A stretch of DNA of 64,000 bases from Morinoia aosen (GCA_030386875.1 CM059575.1:42252859-42316858); one strand, 5' to 3'. Counted from the first letter of the stretch, positions 34,196-45,218 are shown. Notes: generated from the sequence alone by a model not told the origin. Made by a program: numbers and translations.

Positions 34196-34231
34196 GCCAC
34201 ATTATAACAATGCATATTTTAATATACAACA

Positions 34232-34608
34232 ATTCATTACTTTAGTTTCGTCTGGAAGTGTATTAGGTGAAAGAATCACGTAAGGTATTGCCAACCATGC
34301 GCTAACGTCATGAGCGTCATGAAAAATACCAGCGTAACCATGAAGCTTGTTCTACGCTAATTTTTTTATCTCTGAAGATTTTTTGCATTCATGACTGGCT
34401 CAAGTGGATTGAAAGCGAAAATGAGGGGGTAAAGTTACGCAAAGTTAGAAAATATGAGCTGAATAAATTCTTCAGTTTTTCTATTGGCTCGTTTTTATCA
34501 CTTCTTAGCGTTACAGTTAGATTTGGTAATTTTTTAATTGTGTCATTTCATAGAAAATTATCTATTGTGTTTTGTTTGCGTTTCGTTTGAGACTATTTTG
34601 TTCATGAC
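34232..34608. other. No gene recognised
   Basis: About 380 bp between the gypsy copy and the Penelope-like relic. No ORF or repeat was recognised. It may contain the unrecognisable N-terminal part of the Penelope-like element. Confidence 0.4.
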
Positions 34609-35770
34609 ATGGTTTCATGCTGGTTAAAAGGCTTTCAGCGTTTATTTGCGTTTTATGTAACCCAGTCACATAACGTTAGGGAGATAACATCTTTTCGGAA
34701 TGCAGATCGAGTGACAATGGCTTCATTTTATGTGGAAAATTTATTCACTAATATTCCATTAGCAGAAACTATCAACATAACTATAAATGCCCTTTTTGTT
34801 ACGTCAACAGATGCGGTTTTAGGTCTAGGAAACACTCATTTTAAAACCCTCCTAGATCTTTCCGTGTTGAATTCTGTGTTTATTTTTGCAGGAAAGTTGT
34901 ATAAGCAAGTTGAGGGTCTCAGTATGGTACTCCCTTTAGGGCCTATGCTTGCCAATATTTTCATGTGCCATTGGGAAGAAAAATGGTTGGCAGATTGTCC
35001 TACAGAGTTTTAACCTGAATTCTATCGTAGATATATTGATGATACTTTTTTATTGTTTAGAGACCCTTGCCATGCACTTTTGTTCAGGGATTACTTAAAC
35101 TCAAAGCACCCGTCTATAAATTCACAATTGAAATTGAGACCAATAATTGTTTATCTTTTTTGGATTCTAAAATTACTAGAAGTGGTCATACGTTCAGTTC
35201 ATTTGTCTTTCGAAAAACGACATTCTCTGGTCTGGGTTTAAGCTTTTTTAGTTTTTGTAACTATAGATTCAAAATTAATACTGTAAAGACCTTATTAAAT
35301 CGTGCTTTCAATATTTGTTCGAATTACGTCGATCTTCATTTGGAGTTTTCTTTCTTAAAAATTTTCTACGAAAAAATGGGTACCCTACTTCTATTGTCAA
35401 AATTCATATTCCCTATTTTGGAGATTACACTGACAAAATGTCACGAGATTAAGAAATTATTTTTAAACGTCATTTTCCTGCTGTAAAACTGTGTATCGTG
35501 TCTGTTAATTCACTAAAAATTGGCTCCTTCTTTCGCTACAAGGACGTGATTCCTAAACGGATGCGGGCATCCATCGTGTATAAGTTTAGTTGTGTACAAT
35601 GTAGTCTGGCTATGTCGGCATGACGACTTTGCCATTCTATATTAGAATTGCCCAACACCGTCGTAGCGGAAGACCTCTGTGCTCTGACCCAACCGCCTCA
35701 TTCATCTATCCGCCTTCACAGCGAGCAGTGTTGTGACCGAATAGCAGAGGAGCTGGTGGAGCTGGTCTCC
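34609..35770 (+). pseudogene. Penelope-like element: RT plus GIY-YIG endonuclease relic
   Basis: Frames on the plus strand give the RT of a Penelope-like element. FYVENLFTNIPL comes first, then KQVEGLSMVLPLGPMLANIF (usually Q...G.PMGSPLSP), then the catalytic RRYIDDTFLLF after a TAA at 35011-35013. FTIEIETNNCLSFLD follows, and then the thumb. Further on, IVYKFSCVQC at about 35575-35605, with a one-base shift, leads into GYVGMTTLPFYIRIAQHRR, the GIY-YIG endonuclease domain that nicks target DNA in these elements. Stops and shifts make it inactive. No terminal repeats were identified. Confidence 0.8.
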
Positions 35771-36083
35771 GAAACGTTTTATAGAACTGACTTAGTTTTA
35801 AATTTATAGTTCGTGTGAAATCTTAATTAAACATGATTTCAATTCGTGGTGCATTCTTCGTTTTTAAATTCCTAATAGCCACGTAACTTGTCATAACAAT
35901 TTGACCACTATCTGCATTCATAGAAATTTAAGTTTCAGAAGCCATTGATGGGAAATCATAAATGAAGATTGAAAGCGGTAACATGTCAAGAATGGATCCT
36001 TGAGAAACGCTTAATTTGTTCTGAATGAATAAGGACAATTTGTTATCTCACCGGACTACCCTAGACTGTTCGGTAGGTGAGCT

Positions 36084-36400
36084 TCAAACCGCTGTGTCCA
36101 AGTTCGACATTTCCCGTAAAAGTCGCTGATCTTCGACGCTGTCGAATGCTTTGAAAATACCAAGCAGCAGTAAGACCGTTGTATTCTTTTGATCGATATC
36201 ACTGTACATTTTTTCCATGATGCTCAGCAGAGGGTCTTGAGTACTACTGTTTTTCTCGTATGCATATGCATTCTGATGAAGTAAATTTGATTCATCCAAG
36301 TGAGAGAAGAGTTGATTTGCCAATACTTTCTCTAGTGTTGCAGATATTACAGGTAAAAGACATGGGTCTGCAATTTTATTCCGCTTTAGTGTCGCCAATT
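36084..36400 (-). pseudogene. CR1/Jockey-type LINE reverse transcriptase fragment
   Basis: About 104 codons with ISATLEKVLANQLFSHLDES, NLLHQNAYAYEKNSSTQDPL and VLLLLGIFKAFDSV. These are the first RT blocks of CR1-like non-LTR elements (...KAFDSVD...). One catalytic D is in KAFDSV. Both ends are truncated. The 3' end of E2 abuts it at about 36523. Confidence 0.7.
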
Positions 36401-36748
36401 TTATGCAGCGGATTCATTACGAAAAACGTCCATTGGCAGGGAAACTTACTGGTAGGGATGGATGTATTAATTATCAAATGTATCATTAGTGTTGTTTCGA
36501 GGAAACTGTTCTTAATGTATTGAATAATAATAATACTGATGAGGGGTATTGATAGTCAACATTACAGCACGGATGCGGGTCTTTTACTGCTCCCCTCTAC
36601 GCATGTCGTCTGCGATCGAAAGAATGATTCAACAGCTAATCTTTAAGGATAAATTGACTGCAAAACAAAGCAACTGAAACATTTAAATTAGATCGTAAAC
36701 ATTTATTACATGAAGATAGTTCATCAATTCCTTAACGACTAATTGTCG

Positions 36749-37100
36749 TCACAATACCGTCTCGACGGTAGTCCGTTGAAACGTTTGGCAAGCCTTGATA
36801 CAATTCCTGCTGTATTTGAGGTTTTCACATTCTACGATTAGATGTCTGACAGTTAGTATAGAGTTATTGCAAAACTCGCATACTGGTGCGATATCGGGTA
36901 TTTCGTTGTTCATTAGGTAGCCATGCGTTAAGAATATATGTCCTATTCTGAGTCTGTTAACTATTATTTCATCCTTGCGTGATACTTTACCCAAGTCTAA
37001 CTCCGTTCCTGATGATGGTTGTATTTCCCTTAATTCGTCTCTGCAATTTTCCCCACCTAGTTTTCCACTGGTTAATCGTGGCTTGTTGTATTAATGATTC
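36749..37100 (-). pseudogene. E2 ORF2 C-terminal region with zinc-finger-like motif
   Basis: IVNRLRIGHIFLTHGYLM is followed by CEFCNNSILTVRHLIVEC, the CX2C...HX4C motif that ends ORF2 in I-like elements. E1 has the equivalent RLRIGHTRLTHGHLM and CDRCLVPLSVQHILVEC. Upstream, DWKP and LIQQATINQWKTRW are split by the SINE at 37103-37468. Its removal with one target copy makes the frame continuous. Confidence 0.8.
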
Positions 37101-37102
37101 CA

Positions 37103-37468
37103 GATTATGAGATTAAGATTATAAGTTAGTTTAAGTCTCCCTAACCGCTACAAAAAAGAGCGTATCGAAGAGAGGAAGGAGGAAGACACCATTTAGTATG
37201 GAGATGAGGGAATGAGGAATCTATGCAGAAGGGGCATAGAAACAATAATTTGGGAAAGAAGTTCATGAAATAAGATAAAAGCTGAAGAAGAAAGTAAGAG
37301 GTGCTGAAAAACAGGACAGTAGTGAACCGAAAAAAAGGTTTTCTTTAACATAAAAAAAAACTTATTTCAACAAAAAGAAAACCTACCTAACACTCTGCTC
37401 GGGCCCTCACATTTTCCCCTGGGGGTGCTAATTCCCATAGATACAATAGTTGTATCCCCCCCGAGGGG
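37103..37468 (-). mobile_element. SINE-like element, copy 1 (in E2)
   Basis: A minus-oriented copy of the roughly 360-bp family, from the CCCCTCGGGGG head (37468) to an ATTA-rich tail near 37103-37135. It is flanked by ATTAATGATTCCA (37090-37102) and ATTAATGGTTTCCA (37469-37482). It interrupts the C-terminal coding part of E2. Confidence 0.85.
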
Positions 37469-37502
37469 ATTAATGGTTTCCAATCTGTGTGGCAAATCGC
37501 TA

Positions 37503-38205
37503 TCACTATTATAAAAGGAGCCACGTCCGTCTGTCTGTGTAACCTCCTCTTCTAATCGATAGCTTTGATAGCAACAAGGATAAAGCTTAAGAAATGCAAG
37601 AAGTTATTCTATTACGCAATCGGCTTATTTTTACAAATAGAAATTTTCTTTCACTATGTTGAAATTCATCATGTTGCTTTGATATTTTTAATTTATAATG
37701 CGAATAGAAATGTTTTAAATTCGATCGACCAGTAACCTGGCTACCACTTAGTATAAGGCCCAAGATTTTGGAACTTGAGTATTGTTTTCGAATTTATGAT
37801 TTTTTGGAAATCTTCGAAGAGATAATAAATGACATTTCAGAATAAAATTTCGGCAAATGAGGCCACCACAAGGATAAAAATGTGTCCAACCGCAAAAAAA
37901 GTAGCAAGACTTTGACAGCAAGAAAAACGCCGAAGACGATCGGATGAACAACGCGAAATGGCAAGACGAAGCAATGATACTCGCCAACGAAAAGCTGGAG
38001 CTAAATTGACCCTTGAACGGTGTTTGGAAATTCTGCGGAATAATGCAGATCAACACCGAGTAGCTAGAGAGAGCTTAACATATGGAAAAAGCGAGTAAAT
38101 TCTTCGGCATAACGCTGGACAACATCGAGTAGCACGAGGGAATTTAACTCAAGAAAGAAGGGATGAAATTTTTCAGACATTTGCCGACCAGCACGTGTGC
38201 ACTAG
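37503..38205 (+). mobile_element. Helitron-like element inserted in E2
   Basis: It begins TCACTATTATAAAAGGAGCC after an A (37502) and ends with the hairpin GCACGTGTGC (38191-38200) and then CTAG (38202-38205) before a T. This matches the 5'-TC ... hairpin-CTRR-3' structure inserted between A and T without target duplication. Removing it makes the E2 frame run on from EEFIL into sequence that reaches the C-terminal zinc region. From about 37915 the plus strand encodes basic repeated residues (RRRRSDEQREMARRSNDTRQ; twice HRVAR.(S/N)LT). This may be the N-terminal part of a Helitron protein, which I give only low weight. Confidence 0.65.
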
Positions 38206-38625
38206 TTAAGATAAATTCTTCGAGTTTTCGGGTAGCGTTCTTGGCTGCAGTATCTGCAGCATCGTTATTGCCTATTCCAATATGGGAGGGGATCCAGCTT
38301 ACGTTGATGGCTTGCCGCCTTTTTGTTCATCGTGTATATCGTGCTGTATTAGGCGTATTACTGGATGGTGTGTCTCGTACTTTAGGCTGTTAACGACACT
38401 TAAGGAGTTGCAGTAAATTACGAACTTTTTATCTCTTTTGTCTTTAATGATGCTAAGGGCCAAGTGGATGGCGTGTACTTCGGCTGAGTATATTGAGGCA
38501 TCTTTCGGTAGCGTTGCAGTGCGAACAATAGTGCCACATACCGCTGCCGCTCCTGTGCTATTCTCTCCTCTTGAGCCGTCCGTGTATATATGTCATATAT
38601 CCGTCATATTTTTCTTTTGCTATAC
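38195..38625 (-). pseudogene. E2 RNase H domain
   Basis: Minus-strand translation shows YTDGSRGENSTGAAAV (first catalytic D), then SIYSAEVHAIHLALSI (catalytic E), then VIYCNSLSVVNSL. Here the expected DS is NS, so a catalytic aspartate appears lost. It ends in SWIPSHIGIGNNDAADTAAK. The 3' end is cut by the Helitron-like insertion at 38205. The domain removes the RNA strand after target-primed reverse transcription. Confidence 0.82.
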
Positions 38626-38819
38626 TTTTAAACTCTTGGTGGATTATGTATTCGGGAGTTTCGTTTTTGGGTGTTCGGTGAGGTCTGTATTTATGGTTGA
38701 TTTCATTAGTGCCCATGTAGGAGTATCAATGTTTAATAGTCGGTATGCAAAGTCTGGTTTAACTCGATTTTTCCAGAAGCCGAATTTTTCTATTAGTATT
38801 TACATTTTAATAGAGAATG

Positions 38820-40345
38820 TTAAGATTTTTTCCTATTTTGTAAGAGTAGTCGGTTACTCGGCGTTACAGTGTAATTGAATGCGGGGTTACCACGTTGACT
38901 TCGAACAATGTAGTAATAACGGAATGACAGATAATTTCGTCTAATATCGGAGGGCATGTCATTGCAAATAATGTGTAGACTATTTGTTGGGCTGGATCTA
39001 ATTGCTCTTGTAGCGATTCGCAGTGCTTCGCACGTAATTGACTCGAGGGGCTTCAAAGTTGTTTGACTGGTAGAGGTATAGATTATTTGATCCATAATCG
39101 AGGATTCATCTTGTCATGCTGCAATAGATTCTGAGGATCGTGGTTTTGTCGGCTCCCCAGCTTTAAGCTGTTATTGATTTTAGTAAGTCAAGGCTGTCAT
39201 TTCCTTTTTTCTTCAAGCCAGTTACGTGTTGTTGTCAGCTCAATTTTTCATCGAAGATCAGGCCCAGGAATTTATGTGAGTTTGTGTATTGAAGGTTTTC
39301 CTCATTGAGTTTAAGTATTGGGCTGAGGAATAGTCCGGGTATGATATTGAAATGTATTGCTGTACTTTTGGTAGGTGAAAATTTGAAACCATGACTTGAG
39401 ACCACTTAAATATATTTTTAATAAAGGATTTCATTTTGTTTTGGATAACCTGGAGGTCTTGGTGATGGTATCCAACTTGCAGCTCGTCAACGTAAAGGGA
39501 GTAGTGGAACTTGTTGTCCGGTGGGATCTGCTTAGCTATGTCGTTTATTTTAAGGGCGAATAATGTAACTGAGAGGACACTGCCTTGAGGGACTCCGTTT
39601 CGCTGTTCGTAGGTACTTGAGCTATTTATTATCTATTCGGACACTTAGTGTTCTACGTTATAAGAATTTGGCGATGAAAGTTGGTAGTCTACCCCCGAGT
39701 CCGACATCAAATAAATCCCGTATGATCCCATAGCTCCACGTTCTTTCGTAAGCTTTTTCGAGATCAAAGAACACTGAAATGAAGTGTTCTTTGTTTGCGA
39801 AAGCTAATCTTATGGTTGAGTCTATGTAGTATGACCTAATGATCTGTAGTGCTACGCCCCTTTCTGCATCCACACTGCTCTTTACTTATTATATTGTGCA
39901 TATCAAGATATTTGATCAGTCGATTATTGATCATCCACTCCATTAATTTGCACAGATAGCTTGTGAGCACGATCGGTATGTAGTTAATCGGTTTACTATG
40001 GTCTTTTCCAGGTTTTGGGATTGGTAATATTATCGAGTGCTGGCATTGTGGTGGGAAGTAACTCGTTGTCCAAAATTTATTAAAAATGCTTACGATCTAT
40101 TGTTCAGCCGTTATATTCTGGTGTTTGATCATGTATGTTAATTTGTCATTTCCTGGTAATGTAGTTTTGTTTTTCCTTAAGGCAGATTTGAATTCGTGCA
40201 TATGGAAAGTTTGATTATAGATTTTTAAGTTTGGAGAACTGAAATGGATTGTTTCGTTAGCGGCTTCTATTTGTTGAAATTCTGGAGAGTAGCTTTGGTC
40301 GCTTGATACTTCGCTGAAATTTTCAGCCAGTTTATCCACAATATC
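38820..40345 (-). pseudogene. E2 reverse transcriptase
   Basis: Scattered frames: FKSALRKNKTTLPGNDKLTY (about 40195-40130), FFDLEKAYERTWSYGI (about 39770-39720), NGVPQGSVLSVTLFALKIND (about 39605-39545) and SLYVDELQVGY (about 39510-39480). The thumb follows up to RNRKKS at 38820. The catalytic YVDD reads YVDE. Many stops and shifts occur. The order and motifs match E1 (FFDLRKAYDTAWRYGI, GIPQGSVIS, LYVDDFMLY). Confidence 0.82.
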
Positions 40346-40410
40346 AGGAATTATGCTGCAGTGTATATCGTTTTCGATTAATATATGGGCTTTTCTTTGT
40401 ACTCAACCCT

Positions 40411-41490
40411 TTATTTTTCGTATTGTTTCGTAAATTTCGTCATTGGCATATATTTATTAAGTTGGTTTATGAATTTCTTCCACGTTTCCTGTTTGCTCGC
40501 TGAAATTTTGTACTTGTGATTTGCCCTCGCTCGTTTCCAGTTAATTAAGCTTGTAAGTTTTTTGTTGCGGTGGTATTTATTGTAAAGTTTCTCTCTTTCT
40601 TCCTTTGACTCTTGGAGTTCTTTTGTCCCCCATGTTTTGGGGTAGTATTTTCTAGGTGTGTAGGTCGGAATGGCTTTTTCAGCTGCTGAATAAAATCGAA
40701 GGTCTGTGAGTAGCTGTTCGTTATTGGTTATTGTATTCAACATCGGTTCGTTCCATGCTTTATTTTGAGAATATAGATCCCAGTTAGCTTTTGAATAGTT
40801 CCAGATAATTGATGGGGGTTGGTTGGGACAATTTTCGTTAAGGTAGGTGATCAAAATTGGGCAATGATCGCTACCGCCCGGTGAGTTAAAAGCAACCCGA
40901 TCGAGTAGCACGGCCAATGTGGGTGAACAAATTGTCAGGTCGATAGCTGATTCTGAATTGAATCCTATCCTAGTGTGTGAACCGGTGTTTAAAAGGCAAA
41001 CGTTATTATTTGCGATAATAGTTTCTATCAACTTGCCCCTATTATCTGTATTTTTGCCGCCCCGTATGGTGCTGTGGCCGTTGAAGTCGCCGGCTAGGAT
41101 GAACGGACTCGGTAGTTGATGGATTAGGTTGGTGAGTTTTTCATTTGTGACTGTTTGTCTACCGTTTATGTAGATTCTGCAGATGGTTATCAGCTGTCTT
41201 ATGTTTGCCTGAATGGCCAAACTTTGTAGTTTAGTCTGCAGATTCAGTTCACAAAAGGGTATTGAGATATGGACACATGTTCCTGCTCCTTCATTAGGGG
41301 TTCTGTTGTAGTGACCGTGTAGTAGAACATTACTGTAGCCGTTGATTCTAAACTAGCAATTATCCCATTATTTGGTTTCGTGCGGTACAATTATACTGGG
41401 TTTGTAGTTGTGTATTGTTTTTATTAGTTCATCTTTCTTCCCTCGGATGCCTTGGCAGTTCCACTGCAGGATTCCTACTTTAGCCATGAG
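40411..41490 (-). pseudogene. E2 AP-like endonuclease and linker to RT
   Basis: Begins near 41480 with VGILQWNCQGIRGKKDELIK (N of motif I). After stops, an open stretch of 269 codons (41220-40411) gives FILAGDFNGHSTIRGG, LLNTGSHTRIGFNSESAIDL and FNSPGGSDHCPILI, the GDFN, S.IDL and SDH motifs of LINE AP-type endonucleases. The linker that follows (IPTYTPRKYYPKTWGTKEL) is usual in I-like ORF2. The E2 endonuclease would cut the target strand that primes reverse transcription. Confidence 0.88.
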
Positions 41491-41850
41491 GGGTGTTAGA
41501 TTTGGCTTTGTTTTTCGATCGTACTGTTAGTTACTTTCTTTTGGGTGATCTATCTCTAATCCTAGAGTCACGACAGTAGTGTGGTTGTTCCCTGTCTGAA
41601 TAATTATGATAATTCTGTCGTTTATCGTGTCTGCTGCGGCTGTAGGTGGAGGATCGTGATTTTACATTTTATCGTAATCTTGATCGCTTCTTGTTTTGGG
41701 TTTTGGAAGGTTTGTGCTGCTTTGGGGGTTTAAATTCGTTAAATATTCGTCTGGCTTCTTGTCTCATTATAGGGTTGCATTCGCTTGTGCCATCTTCCCC
41801 ATATTCAGAACTTTCAGCTGTAGTTTCGATATTAATTGTGAGTTTGAGCA

Positions 41851-42208
41851 CCCCTCAGGGGGATACAACTATTGTATCTATGGGAATTAGCGCTCCCAGG
41901 GGGACTATGTAAGGGCCTGAGCTAAAGGTTAGGTAGGCTTTCTTTTTGTTAAAATAGAATGCTTTTTTATGTTAAGGACCATCTTTTTTCGGTTCACTGC
42001 TGTCCTGTTTTTCAGCACCTACTACTTTCTTCTTCAACTTTTTCTTGTTTCATGATCTTCTTTCTTAGATTTCTGTTTCTGTGCCCTTTCTGCATAGATT
42101 CCGCGTTTCCTTGACTCCATACTAAATGGTGCCTTCTTCCTTCCTCTCTTTGGATAGCCTTTGTTGCGGATAGGGAGGCTTAAACTAAATACTAATCTAA
42201 TCTAATCT
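41851..42208 (+). mobile_element. SINE-like element, copy 2 (in E2), with 11-bp TSD
   Basis: This is the only plus-oriented copy. The head is CCCCTCAGGGGGATACAACT and the tail (CTAAT/AATCT)n runs about 42190-42208. It is flanked by perfect GAGTTTGAGCA at 41840-41850 and 42209-42219. At 358 bp it is the clearest definition of the family borders. It sits between ORF1 and the endonuclease of E2. Confidence 0.92.
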
Positions 42209-42442
42209 GAGTTTGAGCAATTGTGCTGGGTTGGGTTTAACGCGGAGTATCTCTTTTTCGCATGTTTCGTGGTCGTGTTCTAAAAAAAAACGCTTACGGT
42301 GGTTGAGTTTCTGGTGTATCGGCTGTGTAAGCAGTTTTACCTGATTCTTTACAGACTAGGGTATTCATATTTTGTTCGGTGGTCGTTTGGTTTTTGGTAG
42401 TCGCCAGGGGGAGTTGGGGTGTTGGTACTTTAGGCATTTCAT

Positions 42443-44540
42443 TCATTTGATTTCTAGTTGTGCGTAGCTTTGATCGAGCTGTTGGGATCGTTCGCGGTAT
42501 ATTATAAGGGCTTGCCCTCTTGAGACATTTTGTTTAGTGCGGATAGAGATTATTTCTAGTTGTTTACGTTGTTCTGAGTAATTTCGGTCTCCAGTTATGG
42601 GGTTATTTCCGCAGTAGTAGCATATCAAGTTGTTTTCCGTGCAATTAGATGCTTCGTGGCCTTTAGATGCGCATTTTCCGCATACGAACTCTTCACTGGT
42701 ACATCTTTGAGCTGTGTGGTTGTATTCTAAACTCTTTTTACACATCATAGGGCGGTCGATGTAATCATATATCCTGCTTTTGCAGTCTTGGCCAAGGATA
42801 TCGACATACTCAAGGGGGGTTGAGCCTCTAAGAGTTAGGAGTATTGCTTTTGCATTGGTGTTACGGCTTTTTATCCCATTGGCTGATTCAACATTTTTGA
42901 TTATATAGTTTTCCAATAAGCCTTGTTTGAATTTCTCAAAGTTGGTGAAGTCGTAGTTATAGATGTAAGCGAGTTCTTTTGATAGATTTACATAGTTATT
43001 TTCTGTCACTTGTACAGGGATGTTGTCTATGTCTTTGATTTTTGTATTTCATCTTTTTGTTGTTTGCGATCTATTTCCACAATAAATGTATTTTTGCCAC
43101 CCGATCGGATAGTTTTGGGTTTTCCTTGGATTTGGTTTGCAATACATTTTTCTAAAAGCCATGGTGTAATTTTTCGCTTTTCGTTTTCCTGCATTGTTAT
43201 GTTGAAATGAGTCGTGGGAATGTTTGTATCTGGTATTGGTATCTCAGAGTGCCCTGTGACAATCTGTATGGCATGGCGCCTACTTACTCGTTGTTCCTGT
43301 TGGACTTTGCAAATTTCTGTTTCCATGATATGTTTCGGGCATTCTCTGTGGCCAGTTTCATGTTCACGCTTGCAATGCATGCAGGGGATGGCGTTGCTAC
43401 AGTGTTCGCTGTCATGGCCTGCTTCTCCGCAGCGTTTTCAGTTTGCCTCGCTACGGCAGTGTTTGGCTGTGTGGCCGTAGTTTTGGCATTTGTGGCAGAT
43501 CATAGATCTTTTAATAAACGGGTATACTATCGTATCTGATTTTTCGCCTGAGATGTATATGGGGTCAGGTGTAGTGTAGCTATTAAAGGTTAGTAGGAGT
43601 GGGGTGGTTTGGGAGAATAGAGTTTTTTAATGAAATTGGCACGGTCAGCGTCACTGATATTGTACTGACTCTTGAGGCCTTCTACGAAATCTTCCATGTT
43701 ATCTACATCATATTCTTGAATATAAATTAGTCCTTTGGATTGATTGTAGTAGGGGTGTTTGCTGATCTGGCTGTTAATACCGTCGACGTTATTAAGTCTG
43801 GTGATGCGCTCAGATTGAGATTTGTTTCGGGTTTCTCTGGTGAAGCTATCTTTACCTGAATAAGTTATTCGTTTTGCCTTTAGACCGGTTGTATTAACTA
43901 TTTCTTCTTGGAGGCAAAATGGATTTATTTGGTTTCTCTCTTCAATTTTGAATTTTACCATGAAGAACTTTGTAAAATGATCATTCTTTGTCATCGCTTG
44001 GTGCCACAATATGGGTGTGTATTTGCTAACTTTGCTCTGTTTTTTTTTCACATTTTCTCTTTCACAGCCCGTGCTTTGACTGTCTTTTTCTATGTTCTGT
44101 GTTTTCATTATTTATAGGACTTTTTCGAGTGTATTTTCGATTTTCCTAGTTCAGTCGTCTGTATTTTGTTTCTTTTTCAATTTCTTGACTATCGGGGTTG
44201 ATGCTTTGCTTGCATCACCTGCCGCAAGTCTATTCAGTACTTCATTTAATTTAGCCTCCAATTGGTCCAGTTTACGGTTAGCACCGTTTGGTTCCGATGA
44301 TCAAGTTTTTTCGGTTATTAGGTCAAGTGTTTCATTGTTCTCGCTTATGTTTTTGGTGATAGTGTTGGTTTTTAGGGTTTTTGCATCTACATTGGTAGCG
44401 GTGCTTGGGTTGTTTTTGTCGGGGCTTGTTCGTAGTTTTTATTTTTTTGTCTTTTTGGCGTGCATACTCTCGGCTTCAGAGGGGGTTTCCCCGCCTCGAA
44501 GTCGGGGTTTGAGGCACTCGTTGATTGTTGCCAGAACCGT
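42443..44540 (-). pseudogene. E2 ORF1 with two tandem RRM-like plus zinc-knuckle modules
   Basis: An RNA-binding ORF1 protein in three frames with stops. From about 44540 come a coiled-coil stretch (LDQLEAKLNEVLNRL) and module 1: KFFMVKF ... KAKRITYSGKDSFTRE (RRM-like, 44005-43600), knuckles CHKCQNYGHTAKHC, a second with its first cysteine lost to a stop, and CMHCKREHETGHREC (43490-43330), then QRVSRRHAIQI. Module 2 (43250-42500) repeats this order: HFNITMQ ... GKPKTIRSGGKNTFIVEI, knuckles (first degenerate, CKKSLEYNHTAQRC; second VCGKCASKGHEASNC; third CYYC...), then QNVSRGQALII. E1 ORF1 has only one such module. Frames change near 43590-43380 and 43010-43030. Confidence 0.78.
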
Positions 44541-44653
44541 TCAAAGTTTTACTTTATGATTCAAAGTAGTAATCCAATATGGACTACTGGTCTACGTAAC
44601 TTAAGCCTATTCTTAAAGATTATTATGGGGCCCTGAAAGATAAGGCAAATTAA

Positions 44654-45218
44654 CCCTTTCGGTACTAACGGCTACTCCAGTGCCAAGTTGGCTAGTGCTT
44701 CCAGTTTAGGGCATCTAACCTAGTTTTAAAGTAATTTAACTAGTGAGGGAATATTTTGGAGTAAATAACAAAATTAGGGAAATTACAAAAATTCTTTAAA
44801 CTAGTTTTTGAACAATTCCAGAAGCCTGCAAATGTAAATTACCATAGGCTACATTAGGACCCTATAGCATAGGCACGCGTAAGTTCCTGCTACAGGGTCC
44901 GTGCATCACATTCAATACCCTTTACAATTAACTTGAGCAAGTTGTTTCTGAACTTTCTTTATTTCTGGTAAATTCCGGCAAAAACTTATAAATAATTTCT
45001 TCGTAAATACAAAACTGTATCATCAACATCACAAATTTATGTCGCAAAGCATGGAGCTTCAAAGATTCAAAAAATTTTAAAATTAAAATAAAGAAGTAAG
45101 CACTTGCTTAAGCTAAAAGCACCCACACTAGGAAATTTTCACTGATCATTCAGGGTAATGACAAATTTTTTCCCTGGATGTTTTTACCCAAACCATTTGA
45201 ATTATCGTACCGAAAGGG
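44654..45218. mobile_element. TTAA-type MITE (565 bp)
   Basis: TTAA at 44650-44653 and 45219-45222 flank inverted termini CCCTTTCGGTAC (right end read inward: CCCTTTCGGTAC). TTAA with CCCTTT-type ends is typical of piggyBac-derived MITEs. There is no ORF with recognisable content. Confidence 0.8.

Larger units (their letters stand above)
31257..34231 (-). mobile_element. Ty3/gypsy family A, copy 2, internally deleted
   Basis: A minus-strand copy related to 1-1655. It starts TGTTGTATATT at 34231 and ends CTACACAACA at 31257, and is flanked by ATTCG (31252-31256) and ATTCA (34232-34236), a 5-bp target duplication with one mismatch. Only about the first 30 bases of the 5' LTR remain. The sequence then jumps straight into RT, so most of the LTR, the leader, gag and protease are deleted. 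RT, RNase H, integrase and the 3' LTR remain. Confidence 0.85.
36523..44575 (-). mobile_element. I-like LINE E2, decayed and invaded by other elements
   Basis: Minus-strand non-LTR retrotransposon in the order ORF1 (about 44540-42443), AP-type endonuclease (about 41490-40860), RT (about 40340-38820), RNase H (about 38620-38195), C-terminal zinc region (37100-36749). It ends in a TAT/TAA repeat at 36523-36535. RNase H after RT and a CCHC ORF1 fit the I group. Three insertions lie within it: SINE-like copies at 37103-37468 and 41851-42208 and a Helitron-like element at 37503-38205. The 5' border is uncertain and no target duplication was found. Confidence 0.83.

Noticed and set aside
44092-44559. 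155-codon plus-strand hydrophobic ORF that looks like a membrane protein
   Set aside because: It is antisense to the E2 ORF1 start (coiled-coil region); the hydrophobicity comes from the complement of lysine/asparagine-rich codons.
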